Positions 1 through 8,336 of a stretch of DNA of 15,866 nt are shown here, in pieces. The stretch is from Rhodospirillales bacterium. GTDB taxonomy: Bacteria; Pseudomonadota; Alphaproteobacteria; Reyranellales; Reyranellaceae. The translations under genes and the position numbers were made by a program. The stretch is from NCBI GenBank assembly GCA_013205335.1, contig JABMNB010000754.1:1-15866 (forward strand), written 5' to 3'. The notes under the pieces are model-generated. The model saw only the letters and a list, made by a program, of their open reading frames with translations, searched no databases and was not told the origin of the DNA. Every line of letters starts with the position of its first letter. Position 1 is the first letter of the stretch.

Positions 1-1005
1 ACCCTGGAGACCATGACCAACGCGCATACTGCGCGTGACTGGCTGTTGACCGGAATGAAAGGCGATGCGACGGCGACTGCCAGGCATTTCGTCGCCGTTT
101 CTACCAATGCCCAGGAGGTGGCGAAGTTCGGCATCGACAGGGCCAACATGTTCGGCTTCTGGGATTGGGTCGGCGGCCGCTACTCGATGGATTCGGCCAT
201 TGGGCTGTCGACCGTGCTTGCCATTGGGCCGGACAATTTCCGCGCCATGCTGGAAGGCTTCCATGAAATGGACGAGCATTTCCGCACGGCGCCTTTCGAG
301 CGCAACCTGCCGGTCCTGATGGGTCTGCTTGCCGTCTGGTACAATAATTTCTTCGGGACCCAGACCGTCGCCGTGCTGCCCTATCAGCAATATCTGAAGC
401 GGTTTCCCGCCTATCTCCAGCAGCTCACCATGGAGAGCAACGGCAAGCACGTGACCCGGGATGGCGTCGCCGTCGATTACGACACCGCGCCAATCTACTG
501 GGGCGAGCCGGGGACCAACGGCCAGCATTCATTCTATCAGATGATCCATCAGGGGACCCGGCTCATCCCCTGCGACTTCATCGCGTTCGCCCACACGCTG
601 AACCCGTTTGGCAGGCATCAAGACATTCTGCTCGCCAATGTCTTCGCGCAGACAGAGGCGCTGGCCTTCGGCAAGACCGCGGAGCAGGTCGCGGCGGACG
701 GCACGCCCGACTGGCTGACGCCACATCGGCTGTTCGAAGGCAATCGTCCGTCGAACACCATCCTCCTCGACGACTTGACGCCGGCTGCGCTGGGCAAGCT
801 GGTCGCGCTCTACGAGCACAGCGTCTTTACCCAGGGCGCGATCTGGCAGATCGATTCCTTCGACCAATGGGGGGTGGAATTGGGCAAGGCTCTCGCCCAG
901 CAGATCGTTCCCCAGCTCGAGGGCGCGACGGAACCCAAGCTCGAGCACGACAGCTCGACCAACGCGTTGATCCGACGCTATCGCAAGCTCAAGGAATCCG
1001 CCTGA
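1..1005 (+). CDS. pgi: Glucose-6-phosphate isomerase, C-terminal part (5' end outside window)
   Basis: Interconverts glucose 6-phosphate and fructose 6-phosphate in the cytoplasm. The frame is open from base 1, reading TLET before the first Met at 13, and this matches the interior of classical ~550-residue PGI, so about 210 residues are missing to the left. Family marks visible are FWDWVGGRYS (sugar-phosphate loop with the GGR arginine), WGEPGTNGQHS with the catalytic Glu at 505-507, YQMIHQG with the catalytic His at 547-549, and the C-terminal GVELGKALA with the catalytic Lys at 886-888, followed by HDSSTN. No active-site residue is missing in the visible part. The TGA stop shares its A with the ATG of the next gene, so the two are translationally coupled. 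In some alphaproteobacteria PGI is fused behind transaldolase; the window cannot show whether that is so here. In this operon PGI can recycle fructose 6-phosphate into the oxidative branch. Confidence 0.96.
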   Translation, partial: TLETMTNAHTARDWLLTGMKGDATATARHFVAVSTNAQEVAKFGIDRANMFGFWDWVGGRYSMDSAIGLSTVLAIGPDNFRAMLEGFHEMDEHFRTAPFERNLPVLMGLLAVWYNNFFGTQTVAVLPYQQYLKRFPAYLQQLTMESNGKHVTRDGVAVDYDTAPIYWGEPGTNGQHSFYQMIHQGTRLIPCDFIAFAHTLNPFGRHQDILLANVFAQTEALAFGKTAEQVAADGTPDWLTPHRLFEGNRPSNTILLDDLTPAALGKLVALYEHSVFTQGAIWQIDSFDQWGVELGKALAQQIVPQLEGATEPKLEHDSSTNALIRRYRKLKESA

Positions 1006-1940
1006 TGGCTCGAGGATTTGATCGGCCGCTCTATATTCTACCCTTCGATCACCGCGGCTCCTTCCAGACCAAGCTGTTCGGCTGGAAGTCGCCATTGAGC
1101 GACGATCAGACCGCCGAGATCGCTGGTGCAAAGCAGATCATCTATGAAGGTTTCCAGGCGGCGCTTGCCGATGGCGCGCCCGGGGGAAAGGCCGGCATCC
1201 TGGTGGACGAGCAGTTCGGCGCCGCCATCCTGCGCGATGCGACGGCCAAAGGTATCGTTACCGCCTGCCCGGCGGAGAAGAGCGGACAGGACGAGTTCGA
1301 CTTCGAATATGGCGAGGATTTCGGACGCCACATCGAGACCATCGATCCGACCTTCTGCAAGGTGCTGGTGCGTTACAACCCGCAGGGCGACCGGGCGTTG
1401 AACCAGAAGCAGGCGGCCCGACTGAAGCGTCTGTCCGAATTTCTTGCGGCGAGGAAGCGCAGCCGGTTCATGTTCGAGCTTCTGGTGCCGGCGGAGAAAG
1501 CTCAGCTCGACAAGCTCGAGGGCGACAAGAAAGCCTACGACCTCAAACTCAGACCCAGCCTGATGGTCGAGGCCATCCGCGAGCTGCAGAATGCTGGCGT
1601 CGATCCCGATATCTGGAAAATAGAAGGACTGGACCGCCTCGAGGATTGCCAGTCGATCGTGGCGGCGGCCCGGGCCGGCGGCCGTGATCATGTCGACCTT
1701 ATTGTTCTCGGCCGCGGGGAGGACGAGCGTAAGGTGCGGGAGTGGCTGGGGATCGCGGCGCGGGTGCAGGGCTTCATCGGCTTTGCCGTCGGCCGCACGG
1801 TCTTCTGGGATGCGCTGGTGGCCTGGCGCGCCAAGAAGGCGACGCGCAAGCAGGCGATCGCCCAGATCGCGGCGCGCTATCGAGAATTCGTCGATCTCTT
1901 CGACAGGCACGACACTCGTTCATCATCCGGTGCCCCATGA
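1005..1940 (+). CDS. DUF2090 (PF09863) aldolase-like protein, stand-alone
   Basis: A 311-residue protein resembling the DUF2090 domain, best known as the C-terminal half of IolC-type fusions where it is annotated as 2-deoxy-5-keto-gluconate 6-phosphate aldolase; here no kinase domain is attached. The start at 1005 overlaps the pgi stop by one base (TGATG); the frame stays open upstream to 867, but that stretch lies inside pgi. The sequence reads as a class I aldolase TIM barrel: ILPFDHRG near residue 12, ILVDEQFG near 65, CPAEKSG near 88, FCKVLVRYNP near 117, IWKIEG with Lys205, and FAVGRTVFW near 260. Lys205 sits in the same kind of context as the Schiff-base lysine of LacD-type tagatose-bisphosphate aldolases; this is inference by eye. 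No other inositol gene is seen here, so a sugar-phosphate aldolase role linked to pentose phosphate metabolism is more likely than inositol breakdown. The substrate is unknown. Confidence 0.8.
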   Translation: MARGFDRPLYILPFDHRGSFQTKLFGWKSPLSDDQTAEIAGAKQIIYEGFQAALADGAPGGKAGILVDEQFGAAILRDATAKGIVTACPAEKSGQDEFDFEYGEDFGRHIETIDPTFCKVLVRYNPQGDRALNQKQAARLKRLSEFLAARKRSRFMFELLVPAEKAQLDKLEGDKKAYDLKLRPSLMVEAIRELQNAGVDPDIWKIEGLDRLEDCQSIVAAARAGGRDHVDLIVLGRGEDERKVREWLGIAARVQGFIGFAVGRTVFWDALVAWRAKKATRKQAIAQIAARYREFVDLFDRHDTRSSSGAP

Positions 1941-1984
1941 TCGGGTCTGATCGGAACATCGTCTTCGGCGTAAGGGGTTAGCAC

Positions 1985-3007
1985 ATGCAATTGGGAATGA
2001 TCGGCCTTGGCCGGATGGGCGCGAACATGGTGCAGCGCCTCCTCAAAGGAGGCCATGAATGCGTGGTGTACGACAGGTCGCCGCAGGCGGTGGCGGAAGT
2101 TGTGAAGGACAGGGCCGTCGGCACCGCGTCGCTGGCCGAGTTCGCCAAGAACCTCACGAAGCCCCGGGCCGTATGGTTGATGGTGCCGGCCGGAGTCGTG
2201 GACCACACCATCGCCGATCTGCTGCCCCATCTCGAAGCCGGCGATATCGTGATCGACGGGGGCAACTCCTACTACATCGACGACATCCGCCGCGCCAAGG
2301 AGTTGACGGCGAAGGGCATCCACTATGTCGATGTCGGCACCAGCGGCGGCGTCTGGGGCCTGGAGCGCGGCTATTGCATGATGATCGGCGGCGAGAACGA
2401 GGCGGTGAAGCGGCTCGATCCGATCTTCGCCACCCTGGCGCCGGGCATCGGCGACATTGCCCGCACGCCGGGGCGCGAGAAGAAGCCCGGCGGCACGTCG
2501 GAGCAGGGCTACCTGCATTGCGGTCCCAACGGCGCCGGCCACTTCACCAAGATGGTCCATAACGGCATCGAGTATGGCGTCATGGCGGCCTATGCCGAGG
2601 GCATGGCGCTACTCAAGGCGGCCAACATCGGCAAGAAGGCCGGCGAGGTCGATGCCGAAACCACGCCGCTGCGCGACCCTGAGCACTATCAATACGATCT
2701 TAACCTGGCCGACATTTCGGAAGTCTGGCGCCGCGGCAGCGTGATTGCATCTTGGCTGCTCGATCTCCAGGCCTCGGCCCTGATCAAGGATCCCACCCTG
2801 TCGGGATTCGCCGGCCGCGTCTCGGATTCCGGCGAAGGCCGTTGGACGATCAAGGCCGCCATCGATGTCGGTGTGCCGGCCCATGTGCTGTCCTCGGCGC
2901 TCTACGAGCGCTTCAGCTCGCGCGGCGAGTCCGATTTCGCCGACAAGCTGCTCTCGGCCATGCGCTACGAGTTCGGCGGTCATATCGAGAAGCCCGCCGG
3001 CTCCTGA
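1985..3007 (+). CDS. gnd: 6-phosphogluconate dehydrogenase, decarboxylating, short form
   Basis: Oxidises and decarboxylates 6-phosphogluconate to ribulose 5-phosphate. At 340 residues it is the short (GndA/YqeC-like) form rather than the ~470-residue E. coli type. The N-terminal Rossmann motif is GLGRMG (residues 7-12); Asp30 at the end of the second strand (VVYDRS) favours NAD over NADP by the usual rule, though Arg31 beside it could leave dual use. Substrate motifs follow: GGNSYY, GTSGGVWGLERG, and HCGPNGAGHFTKMVHNG with the catalytic Lys and Asn. The start is set by AAGGGG at 1972-1977, seven bases before the ATG. A 44-base gap separates it from the DUF2090 gene, the largest of the small gaps apart from the one before tkt. 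Reading is complete and intact. Confidence 0.96.
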   Translation: MQLGMIGLGRMGANMVQRLLKGGHECVVYDRSPQAVAEVVKDRAVGTASLAEFAKNLTKPRAVWLMVPAGVVDHTIADLLPHLEAGDIVIDGGNSYYIDDIRRAKELTAKGIHYVDVGTSGGVWGLERGYCMMIGGENEAVKRLDPIFATLAPGIGDIARTPGREKKPGGTSEQGYLHCGPNGAGHFTKMVHNGIEYGVMAAYAEGMALLKAANIGKKAGEVDAETTPLRDPEHYQYDLNLADISEVWRRGSVIASWLLDLQASALIKDPTLSGFAGRVSDSGEGRWTIKAAIDVGVPAHVLSSALYERFSSRGESDFADKLLSAMRYEFGGHIEKPAGS

Positions 3008-3121
3008 GATTGCCCGCGCGGCGGGCTGAGGAGCCATGAGCATCGGTATTGGTACGCATGATCCCTCCGCCTCAGCTTCGCTGGAGAGGAATGAATCGCA
3101 GCCGCGGATTGCGCCCGTAGT

Positions 3122-3126
3122 GGAGA
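3122..3126 (+). promoter_or_regulatory. Ribosome binding site that decides the tkt start
   Basis: GGAGA lies nine bases before the ATG at 3135. The competing upstream ATG at 3036 also has a GAGGAG, at 3028-3033, but only two bases from the start codon, which is too close. This favours 3135, although use of 3036 cannot be excluded. Confidence 0.5.
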
Positions 3127-3134
3127 TGAGCAGC

Positions 3135-5192
3135 ATGACAAACGAAGAGCTCGATCAACTCTCGATCAACACCATCCGCACCCTGTCCATCGACGCCGTG
3201 CAGGCGGCGAAGTCGGGCCATCCCGGCACGCCGATGGCGCTGGCGCCGCTGGTCTATACGCTTTGGAATCGGGTCATGCACTTCGACCCGAAGGATCCGA
3301 TCTGGCCGGGTCGAGACCGCTTCGTGCTGTCGAACGGCCATGCCTCGATGTTGCTGTGGTCCGTCCTGCATCTCACGGGCACGCGAGCCGTGAACGCAGA
3401 GTATGAGCGTCTCGGGACACCGTCGGTCACGCTCGACGACATCCGTCACTTTCGCCAGCTCAACAGCAAGGCGCCGGGCCATCCGGAATATCACTGGGTG
3501 TCCGGCGTCGAGACGACGACGGGTCCGCTGGGGCAGGGCATCGCCACTAGCGTCGGCATGGCGATGGCGCGGCAGTGGCTGGCCAGCCGCTACAACAAGC
3601 CCGGCTTCGATCTGTTCGACTACAACATCTATGCCGTTTGCGGCGACGGCTGTTTGATGGAGGGCGTCGGCTCGGAGGCAGCCTCGCTGGCCGGCCATCT
3701 CGGCCTCGACGAGCTGTGCTGGATCTACGACAACAACAACATCACCATCGAAGGCAAGACCAGCATCACCTTCACCGAGGATGTGGCGGCGCGCTTCGCC
3801 GCCTATCACTGGAACGTGCTGCATGTCGGCGACGCCAACGATCTCAAGAGCATCGACGACGCGCTCGCGATCTTCCGGCAGACAAAAGGCAAGCCGACGC
3901 TGATCATTCTCGACAGCCACATCGGCTACGGCTCGCCGCACAAGATCGACACTGCCGCGGCCCATGGCGAGCCCCTGGGCGACGACGAGGTCAAGCTCAC
4001 CAAGCGTGCCTATGGCTGGCCGGAGGACGCCAAGTTCCTCGTTCCCGACGGGGTCATGAAGCATTTCGACGACGGCATCGGGGCGCGTGGCGCCGAGGCC
4101 CGCCAGCGCTGGGAGGCGCTGTTCGCCGACTACCGCAAGCAATTCCCCGAACTTGCCACCGAGATCGACCAGATGCAGCGCCGCGAGTTGCCCGCTGGGT
4201 GGGACCGCAACCTGCCGACCTTCAAGGCCGATCCCAAGGGCATCGCCGGACGCGACGCCTCGGGCGAGGTGCTGAACGTTCTGGCCCAGAACATCCCCTG
4301 GTTCCTGGGCGGCTCCGCCGACCTCGGGCCGTCGAACAAGACCACGCTCAAGTTCGCGGGCGCCGGCGACTTCGAGCCTGGAAATCCGACCGGCCGCAAT
4401 CTCCATTTCGGCATTCGCGAACATGCCATGGCGGCCATCGTCAACGGGCTGTCGCTCTCCAAGCTGCGGGCGTTCGGGGCGACCTTCTTCATCTTCAGCG
4501 ACTATGCCCGGCCCGCCATCCGGCTGTCGGCGCTGATGGAGCTTCCGACCCTTCTCGTCTTCACCCATGACGCCATGGGCGACGGCGAGGATGGACCGAC
4601 CCATCAGCCGGTCGAGCAGCTCCTGTCGCTGCGCGCTGTTCCCGGGCTTGTCGTGCTGCGGCCCGGCGACGCCAATGAAGTCGTCGAGGCCTATCGCTGC
4701 ATCCTGCAGTTGCGCCATCAGCCGGCAGTCATCGCGCTTTCGCGCCAGCCCTTGCCGACTTTCGATCGCGGCAAGTACGCATCGGCCGCTGGCCTCGCCC
4801 GCGGCGCCTATGTCATGGCCGACGCTCCGGGCGGCCCACCCGAGATCATCCTCATCGCGACGGGCAGCGAGGTCGCGCTGATCGTCGAGGCCCACGAAGC
4901 GCTGACGGCCCGCGGGATTCGCTCCCGTGTCGTCTCCATGCCCTCGTGGGACCTCTTCGAGCACCAGCCGCAAGCCTATCGCGAGGAGGTGCTGCTGCCC
5001 GGCGTCAAGGCGCGCATCGCGGTCGAGCAGGCGTCGGAGTTGGGATGGGATCGCTATGTCGGACCTGAGGGTCGCATCATCGGCATGAAGACCTTTGGCG
5101 CCTCGGCGCCGCTCAAGGAACTTCAAACCAAGTTCGGCTTCGAGCCCGACAAGGTCGTCTCGATGGCTGTCGAAATGCTCGGGCGCAAGTAA
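3135..5192 (+). CDS. tkt: Transketolase
   Basis: Thiamine-diphosphate enzyme that moves two-carbon units between ketose and aldose phosphates in the non-oxidative pentose phosphate branch. It reads 685 residues from the chosen start, a typical length. Seen in order: AAKSGHPGTPM near residue 26, the cofactor motif GDGCLMEG ending in DNNN, the conserved AHGEPLG, DLGPSNKT, GIREHAM with the catalytic Glu, and the transketolase signature GDGEDGPTHQP. The frame is open back to an ATG at 3036, which would add 33 residues of weakly coding, low-complexity sequence (starting MSIGIGTHDPSASAS) absent from the usual family N-terminus; a start at 3126 or 3135 fits better. It lies in the pgi-ppgK operon, 17 bases before zwf. 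Confidence 0.96.
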   Translation: MTNEELDQLSINTIRTLSIDAVQAAKSGHPGTPMALAPLVYTLWNRVMHFDPKDPIWPGRDRFVLSNGHASMLLWSVLHLTGTRAVNAEYERLGTPSVTLDDIRHFRQLNSKAPGHPEYHWVSGVETTTGPLGQGIATSVGMAMARQWLASRYNKPGFDLFDYNIYAVCGDGCLMEGVGSEAASLAGHLGLDELCWIYDNNNITIEGKTSITFTEDVAARFAAYHWNVLHVGDANDLKSIDDALAIFRQTKGKPTLIILDSHIGYGSPHKIDTAAAHGEPLGDDEVKLTKRAYGWPEDAKFLVPDGVMKHFDDGIGARGAEARQRWEALFADYRKQFPELATEIDQMQRRELPAGWDRNLPTFKADPKGIAGRDASGEVLNVLAQNIPWFLGGSADLGPSNKTTLKFAGAGDFEPGNPTGRNLHFGIREHAMAAIVNGLSLSKLRAFGATFFIFSDYARPAIRLSALMELPTLLVFTHDAMGDGEDGPTHQPVEQLLSLRAVPGLVVLRPGDANEVVEAYRCILQLRHQPAVIALSRQPLPTFDRGKYASAAGLARGAYVMADAPGGPPEIILIATGSEVALIVEAHEALTARGIRSRVVSMPSWDLFEHQPQAYREEVLLPGVKARIAVEQASELGWDRYVGPEGRIIGMKTFGASAPLKELQTKFGFEPDKVVSMAVEMLGRK

Positions 5193-5209
5193 CGGAAGGC
5201 AGGACGACC

Positions 5210-6772
5210 ATGACGGGCAAACAGGATCGCGCATCCCAGGCCGAAGCCGCGGCAAAGGCCGAGCCGGCGCCGCCTTGCGCGATGGTGATCTTCGGCGCGG
5301 CCGGCGATCTCACGAAGCGTCTGATCATGCCGGCGCTCTACAACCTCGTGAATGCCAAGCGGCTGCCCGAGGGCTTCCGGATCGTCGGTGTCGATCGTAT
5401 GTCCAACACCTCGGAGAGTTGGGCCGAGGGCCTGACCGACACGATGTATGAGCTCATCAAGGGCGACGGTGAGTTCCAGGCCGACCATATCGATGAGGGG
5501 TCGTGGCGCTGGCTGACCGACCGCATGACATACCTGCAGGGCGACCTGACGAATGCAGCGGCCTACAGCAAGATCGGCGGGCATCTGGCCGGCCTGGAGA
5601 AGACGGCCGGCACGCAGGGAAACGCGCTGTTCTATCTCGCCGTCGCCGATCGCTTCTTCAGCGTGGTGGTGGCGGGACTTGGGGCGGCCAACCTGGTCGA
5701 GGAAAAGGATGGGAAGTGGCGACGGGTCGTGATCGAGAAGCCGTTCGGCCATGATCTGCCCTCGGCCAAGTCGCTCAATGCCGACATCCTGAAGACGCTG
5801 CAGGAGCATCAGATCTATCGGATGGACCATTTCCTGGGCAAGGAAACGGTGCAGAACATCATGGCGCTGCGCTTCGCCAACGGCCTGTTCGAGCCGCTGT
5901 GGAACCGCCAGCATATCGATCACGTCCAGATCACCGCCTCGGAGACCGTCGGCGTCGAGCGTCGCGGCAAGTTCTACGAGACGACCGGCGCCCTGCGCGA
6001 CATGGTGCCCAACCACGTCTTCCAGCTCCTGTCGCTGACCGCGATGGAGCCGCCGATCTCCTTCGAGGCCGACGCGGTTCGCGCCAAGAAGGCCGAGGTC
6101 ATCGAGGCGATCCGTCCCATGACGCCGGAAAGCGCGCTGACGGACGCCGTGCGCGCCCAGTACGCCGCCGGCACGGTCTCGGGCAAGGCGGTCAACGCCT
6201 ATCGCCAAGAGCCCGACGTCGCGCCGGATTCCACGACCGAGACCTACATTGCCTGCAAGCTGCAGATCGACAATTGGCGCTGGGCGGGCGTGCCGTTCTA
6301 CCTGCGCACGGGCAAGTTCATGAAGCGGCGCTGGACCGAGATCGCCATCCGCTTTCACCAGGCGCCCTACACACTGTTTCGCGACACCGATGTCGAGCGG
6401 ATGAATCCCAACTGGATGATACTGCGCATCCAGCCCGACGAGGGCATCGCGCTGCAGTTCGCGGCCAAGCGTCCCGGCCCGACCGTGACGCTGGGCAACG
6501 TCAGCATGGACTTCGCCTACAAGACCTATTTCGATATGGCGCCCAGCACCGGTTACGAGACGCTGATCTATGACTGCATGATCGGCGACGCGACGCTGTT
6601 CCAGCGAGCCGACAATATCGAGGCTGGTTGGCAGGCGGTGCAGCCGATCCTCGACGCCTGGGCAAGCAATCCGGTCAAGGATATTCCAACCTATGTCGCG
6701 GGCAGCAACGGCCCCGACGCGGCGGACGAGTTGCTGGCGCGCGACGGGCGCGCCTGGCGGCCGCTCGAATGA
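5210..6772 (+). CDS. zwf: Glucose-6-phosphate 1-dehydrogenase
   Basis: First and committing step of the oxidative pentose phosphate pathway: glucose 6-phosphate plus NAD(P) gives 6-phosphogluconolactone and NAD(P)H. The 520-residue length is normal with a ~20-residue Ala/Glu-rich N-terminal extension. The coenzyme motif is GAAGDLTKR (residues 29-37), and the family signature RMDHFLGKE covers residues 204-212 with the substrate-binding Lys211; NGLFEPLWN, the GVERRGKFYE region and FYLRTGKFM follow as in intact enzymes. AGGA at 5201-5204, five bases before the ATG, supports the start. It follows tkt by 17 bases and precedes the HAD gene by 18, so all three are probably on one transcript. Confidence 0.97.
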   Translation: MTGKQDRASQAEAAAKAEPAPPCAMVIFGAAGDLTKRLIMPALYNLVNAKRLPEGFRIVGVDRMSNTSESWAEGLTDTMYELIKGDGEFQADHIDEGSWRWLTDRMTYLQGDLTNAAAYSKIGGHLAGLEKTAGTQGNALFYLAVADRFFSVVVAGLGAANLVEEKDGKWRRVVIEKPFGHDLPSAKSLNADILKTLQEHQIYRMDHFLGKETVQNIMALRFANGLFEPLWNRQHIDHVQITASETVGVERRGKFYETTGALRDMVPNHVFQLLSLTAMEPPISFEADAVRAKKAEVIEAIRPMTPESALTDAVRAQYAAGTVSGKAVNAYRQEPDVAPDSTTETYIACKLQIDNWRWAGVPFYLRTGKFMKRRWTEIAIRFHQAPYTLFRDTDVERMNPNWMILRIQPDEGIALQFAAKRPGPTVTLGNVSMDFAYKTYFDMAPSTGYETLIYDCMIGDATLFQRADNIEAGWQAVQPILDAWASNPVKDIPTYVAGSNGPDAADELLARDGRAWRPLE

Positions 6773-6790
6773 ACGACAGCCCCTGAGGTC

Positions 6791-7612
6791 ATGATGGCAG
6801 AGAAGCGAAAAATATCCTTGGTGGTGGCCGACGTCGACGGCACGCTCGTGACCGAGCAGAAGGTGCTGACTCCGCGCGCCCAGGCCGCCGTGCTGCAGCT
6901 GCGCAAGGCCGGAATCCGTTTCGCCGTCACCAGTGGACGGCCGCCAGCGGGCATGGCCATGCTTTTCGATCCCCTCGAACTCGATACGCCGATCGCCGGC
7001 TTCAACGGTGGATTGGTCATCAGGCGCGATTTCACGATCGTTGAGCAGAAGACCGTGCCGGAGGATGTCGCGGCCAAGGCGATCAAGCTGATCCGGGATC
7101 ACGGACTCGATGTCTGGGTCTATCGCGGCAATGACTGGCTGGTCGCGAAGACCGATGCGCCGCATGTCGCCCACGAAGCCTGGACCGTGAAGTTCGGCCC
7201 GAAGATCGTGCCGGACATCGCCGCACAGCTCGACCGGATTTCCAAGGTGGTCGGCGTCAGCGACGATCTGGAGCTGGTGGCACGCTGCGAGGCCGACGCC
7301 CGGACGGCATTCGGACAGATCGCGACGGCCAACCGGTCGCAGCCTTATTACCTCGACGTGACTAACAAGGATGCGAACAAGGGGGCGGTGGTCGACTTTC
7401 TATCGCGGCACCTCGGCGTGCCGACCGAAGAGATCGCCACCATCGGCGACCAGCCCACCGACGTGCCCATGTTCAATCGCTCGGGTTTCAGTATCGCGAT
7501 GGGCAACGCGTCCGACCAGGTCAAAGCGCAGGCCAGCGTGTCCACGGATTCCTATAAGGACGAAGGGTTCGCCAAGGCGATGGAACGCTTCATCCTGGAG
7601 CAGTCGCCATGA
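6791..7612 (+). CDS. Cof-type HAD-IIB phosphatase
   Basis: A 273-residue haloacid dehalogenase-superfamily hydrolase of the Cof/IIB type, expected to remove phosphate from small phosphorylated metabolites in the cytoplasm. Motif I is VVADVDGTL with nucleophile Asp14 and Asp16, motif II is VTSGRPP, the motif III Lys lies in TNKDANKG, and motif IV is GDQPTDVPMF with Asp220 and Asp224. The C2-type cap domain sits between motifs II and III. Start could be ATG 6791 or ATG 6794; GAGG at 6785-6788 is slightly better spaced for the second. The stop overlaps pgl by four bases (ATGA). Its fixed place between zwf and pgl suggests a sugar-phosphate substrate from this pathway, but the sequence does not reveal which. 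Confidence 0.9.
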   Translation: MMAEKRKISLVVADVDGTLVTEQKVLTPRAQAAVLQLRKAGIRFAVTSGRPPAGMAMLFDPLELDTPIAGFNGGLVIRRDFTIVEQKTVPEDVAAKAIKLIRDHGLDVWVYRGNDWLVAKTDAPHVAHEAWTVKFGPKIVPDIAAQLDRISKVVGVSDDLELVARCEADARTAFGQIATANRSQPYYLDVTNKDANKGAVVDFLSRHLGVPTEEIATIGDQPTDVPMFNRSGFSIAMGNASDQVKAQASVSTDSYKDEGFAKAMERFILEQSP

Positions 7613-8325
7613 ACGGGCGCATCGAAACGCTGGCCGACCCGGCGGCGCTCGCGCACCACGTGGCCGACTGGATGACGTCGGCGGCGCTCGCGACGAAGGG
7701 AGACTTCCGAGTGTCTCTGTCGGGTGGTTCGACGCCAAAGGCTCTCTTCGCGCTGCTGGCTTCCGATCCATTTATCGGCCGCTTTCCCTGGAGCCGGGTC
7801 TCATGGTTCTGGGGCGACGAGCGGTTCGTTCCCTACGATCATCCGGAAAGCAATTACCGGATGACCCGCGAGGCGATGCTGGCCAAGGCGCCGGTGCCGC
7901 CGACGAATATTCATCCCGTGCCGGCCGACGGCACTCCCGAAGACGCCGCGGCGCGTTATGAGCGGATCCTGCAGGCGGCCTATGGCGCCCCGGTGCTGGA
8001 CCCGGCGCGGCCCATGTTCGACATCACGCTCCTGGGCCTCGGCCCCGATGGCCATACTGCCTCTTTGGTGCCGGGCGAGCCCGTGCTGGAAGAGCGCAGG
8101 CGCTGGGTGGCCGCAGTGTCGCACGGCCGGCCTGAGATCCGCATCACCATGACCTACCCGGTGATCGAGAGCAGCCGCCGGGTCGCGTTCCTGGTGTCGG
8201 GCCAGCCCAAGGCCGAGATCTTCAAGACGATCCGTGCCGGGGGCAGCGACGTGCCAGCGGCGCGCGTGAAACCCGTGGGCGAACTCATCTGGTTCATCGA
8301 CCGCGCCGCCGCCGGCGAGGCGTAG
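7609..8325 (+). CDS. pgl: 6-phosphogluconolactonase (DevB type)
   Basis: Hydrolyses 6-phosphogluconolactone to 6-phosphogluconate, linking zwf and gnd. At 238 residues it has the length of the DevB/SOL family, unrelated to the beta-propeller Pgl of E. coli. Visible motifs are VSLSGGSTPK (residues 35-44), WFWGDERFVP (66-75), the SNYRMTREA helix, LGLGPDGHTASL with the expected catalytic His near residue 150, and KAEIF toward the end. The ATG lies within the end of the HAD gene (four-base overlap), so translation is likely coupled. Eleven bases separate its TAG from rpe. Confidence 0.96.
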   Translation: MNGRIETLADPAALAHHVADWMTSAALATKGDFRVSLSGGSTPKALFALLASDPFIGRFPWSRVSWFWGDERFVPYDHPESNYRMTREAMLAKAPVPPTNIHPVPADGTPEDAAARYERILQAAYGAPVLDPARPMFDITLLGLGPDGHTASLVPGEPVLEERRRWVAAVSHGRPEIRITMTYPVIESSRRVAFLVSGQPKAEIFKTIRAGGSDVPAARVKPVGELIWFIDRAAAGEA

Positions 8326-8336
8326 GTCAGAAGACG

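Noticed and set aside
867..1004. Upstream extension of the DUF2090 frame
   Set aside because: It lies inside pgi in another frame; the ATG at 1005 gives the expected N-terminus with FDRPLYILPFDHRG.
1938..1954. Two close copies of TGATCGG at 1938 and 1948 (a third at 1997)
   Set aside because: Seven-base repeats partly in coding sequence are expected by chance here; no symmetry or spacing that suggests a binding site.
3072..5255. 727-codon open frame on the - strand opposite tkt
   Set aside because: It mirrors tkt in the antisense frame expected to stay open under strong G/C third-position bias; the product is Arg/Ala/Gly/Asp-rich with no recognisable domain, whereas tkt is motif-perfect.
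5123..7174. 683-codon open frame on the - strand across zwf and the HAD gene
   Set aside because: Same antisense shadow effect; it crosses two well-supported genes and shows no family motifs.
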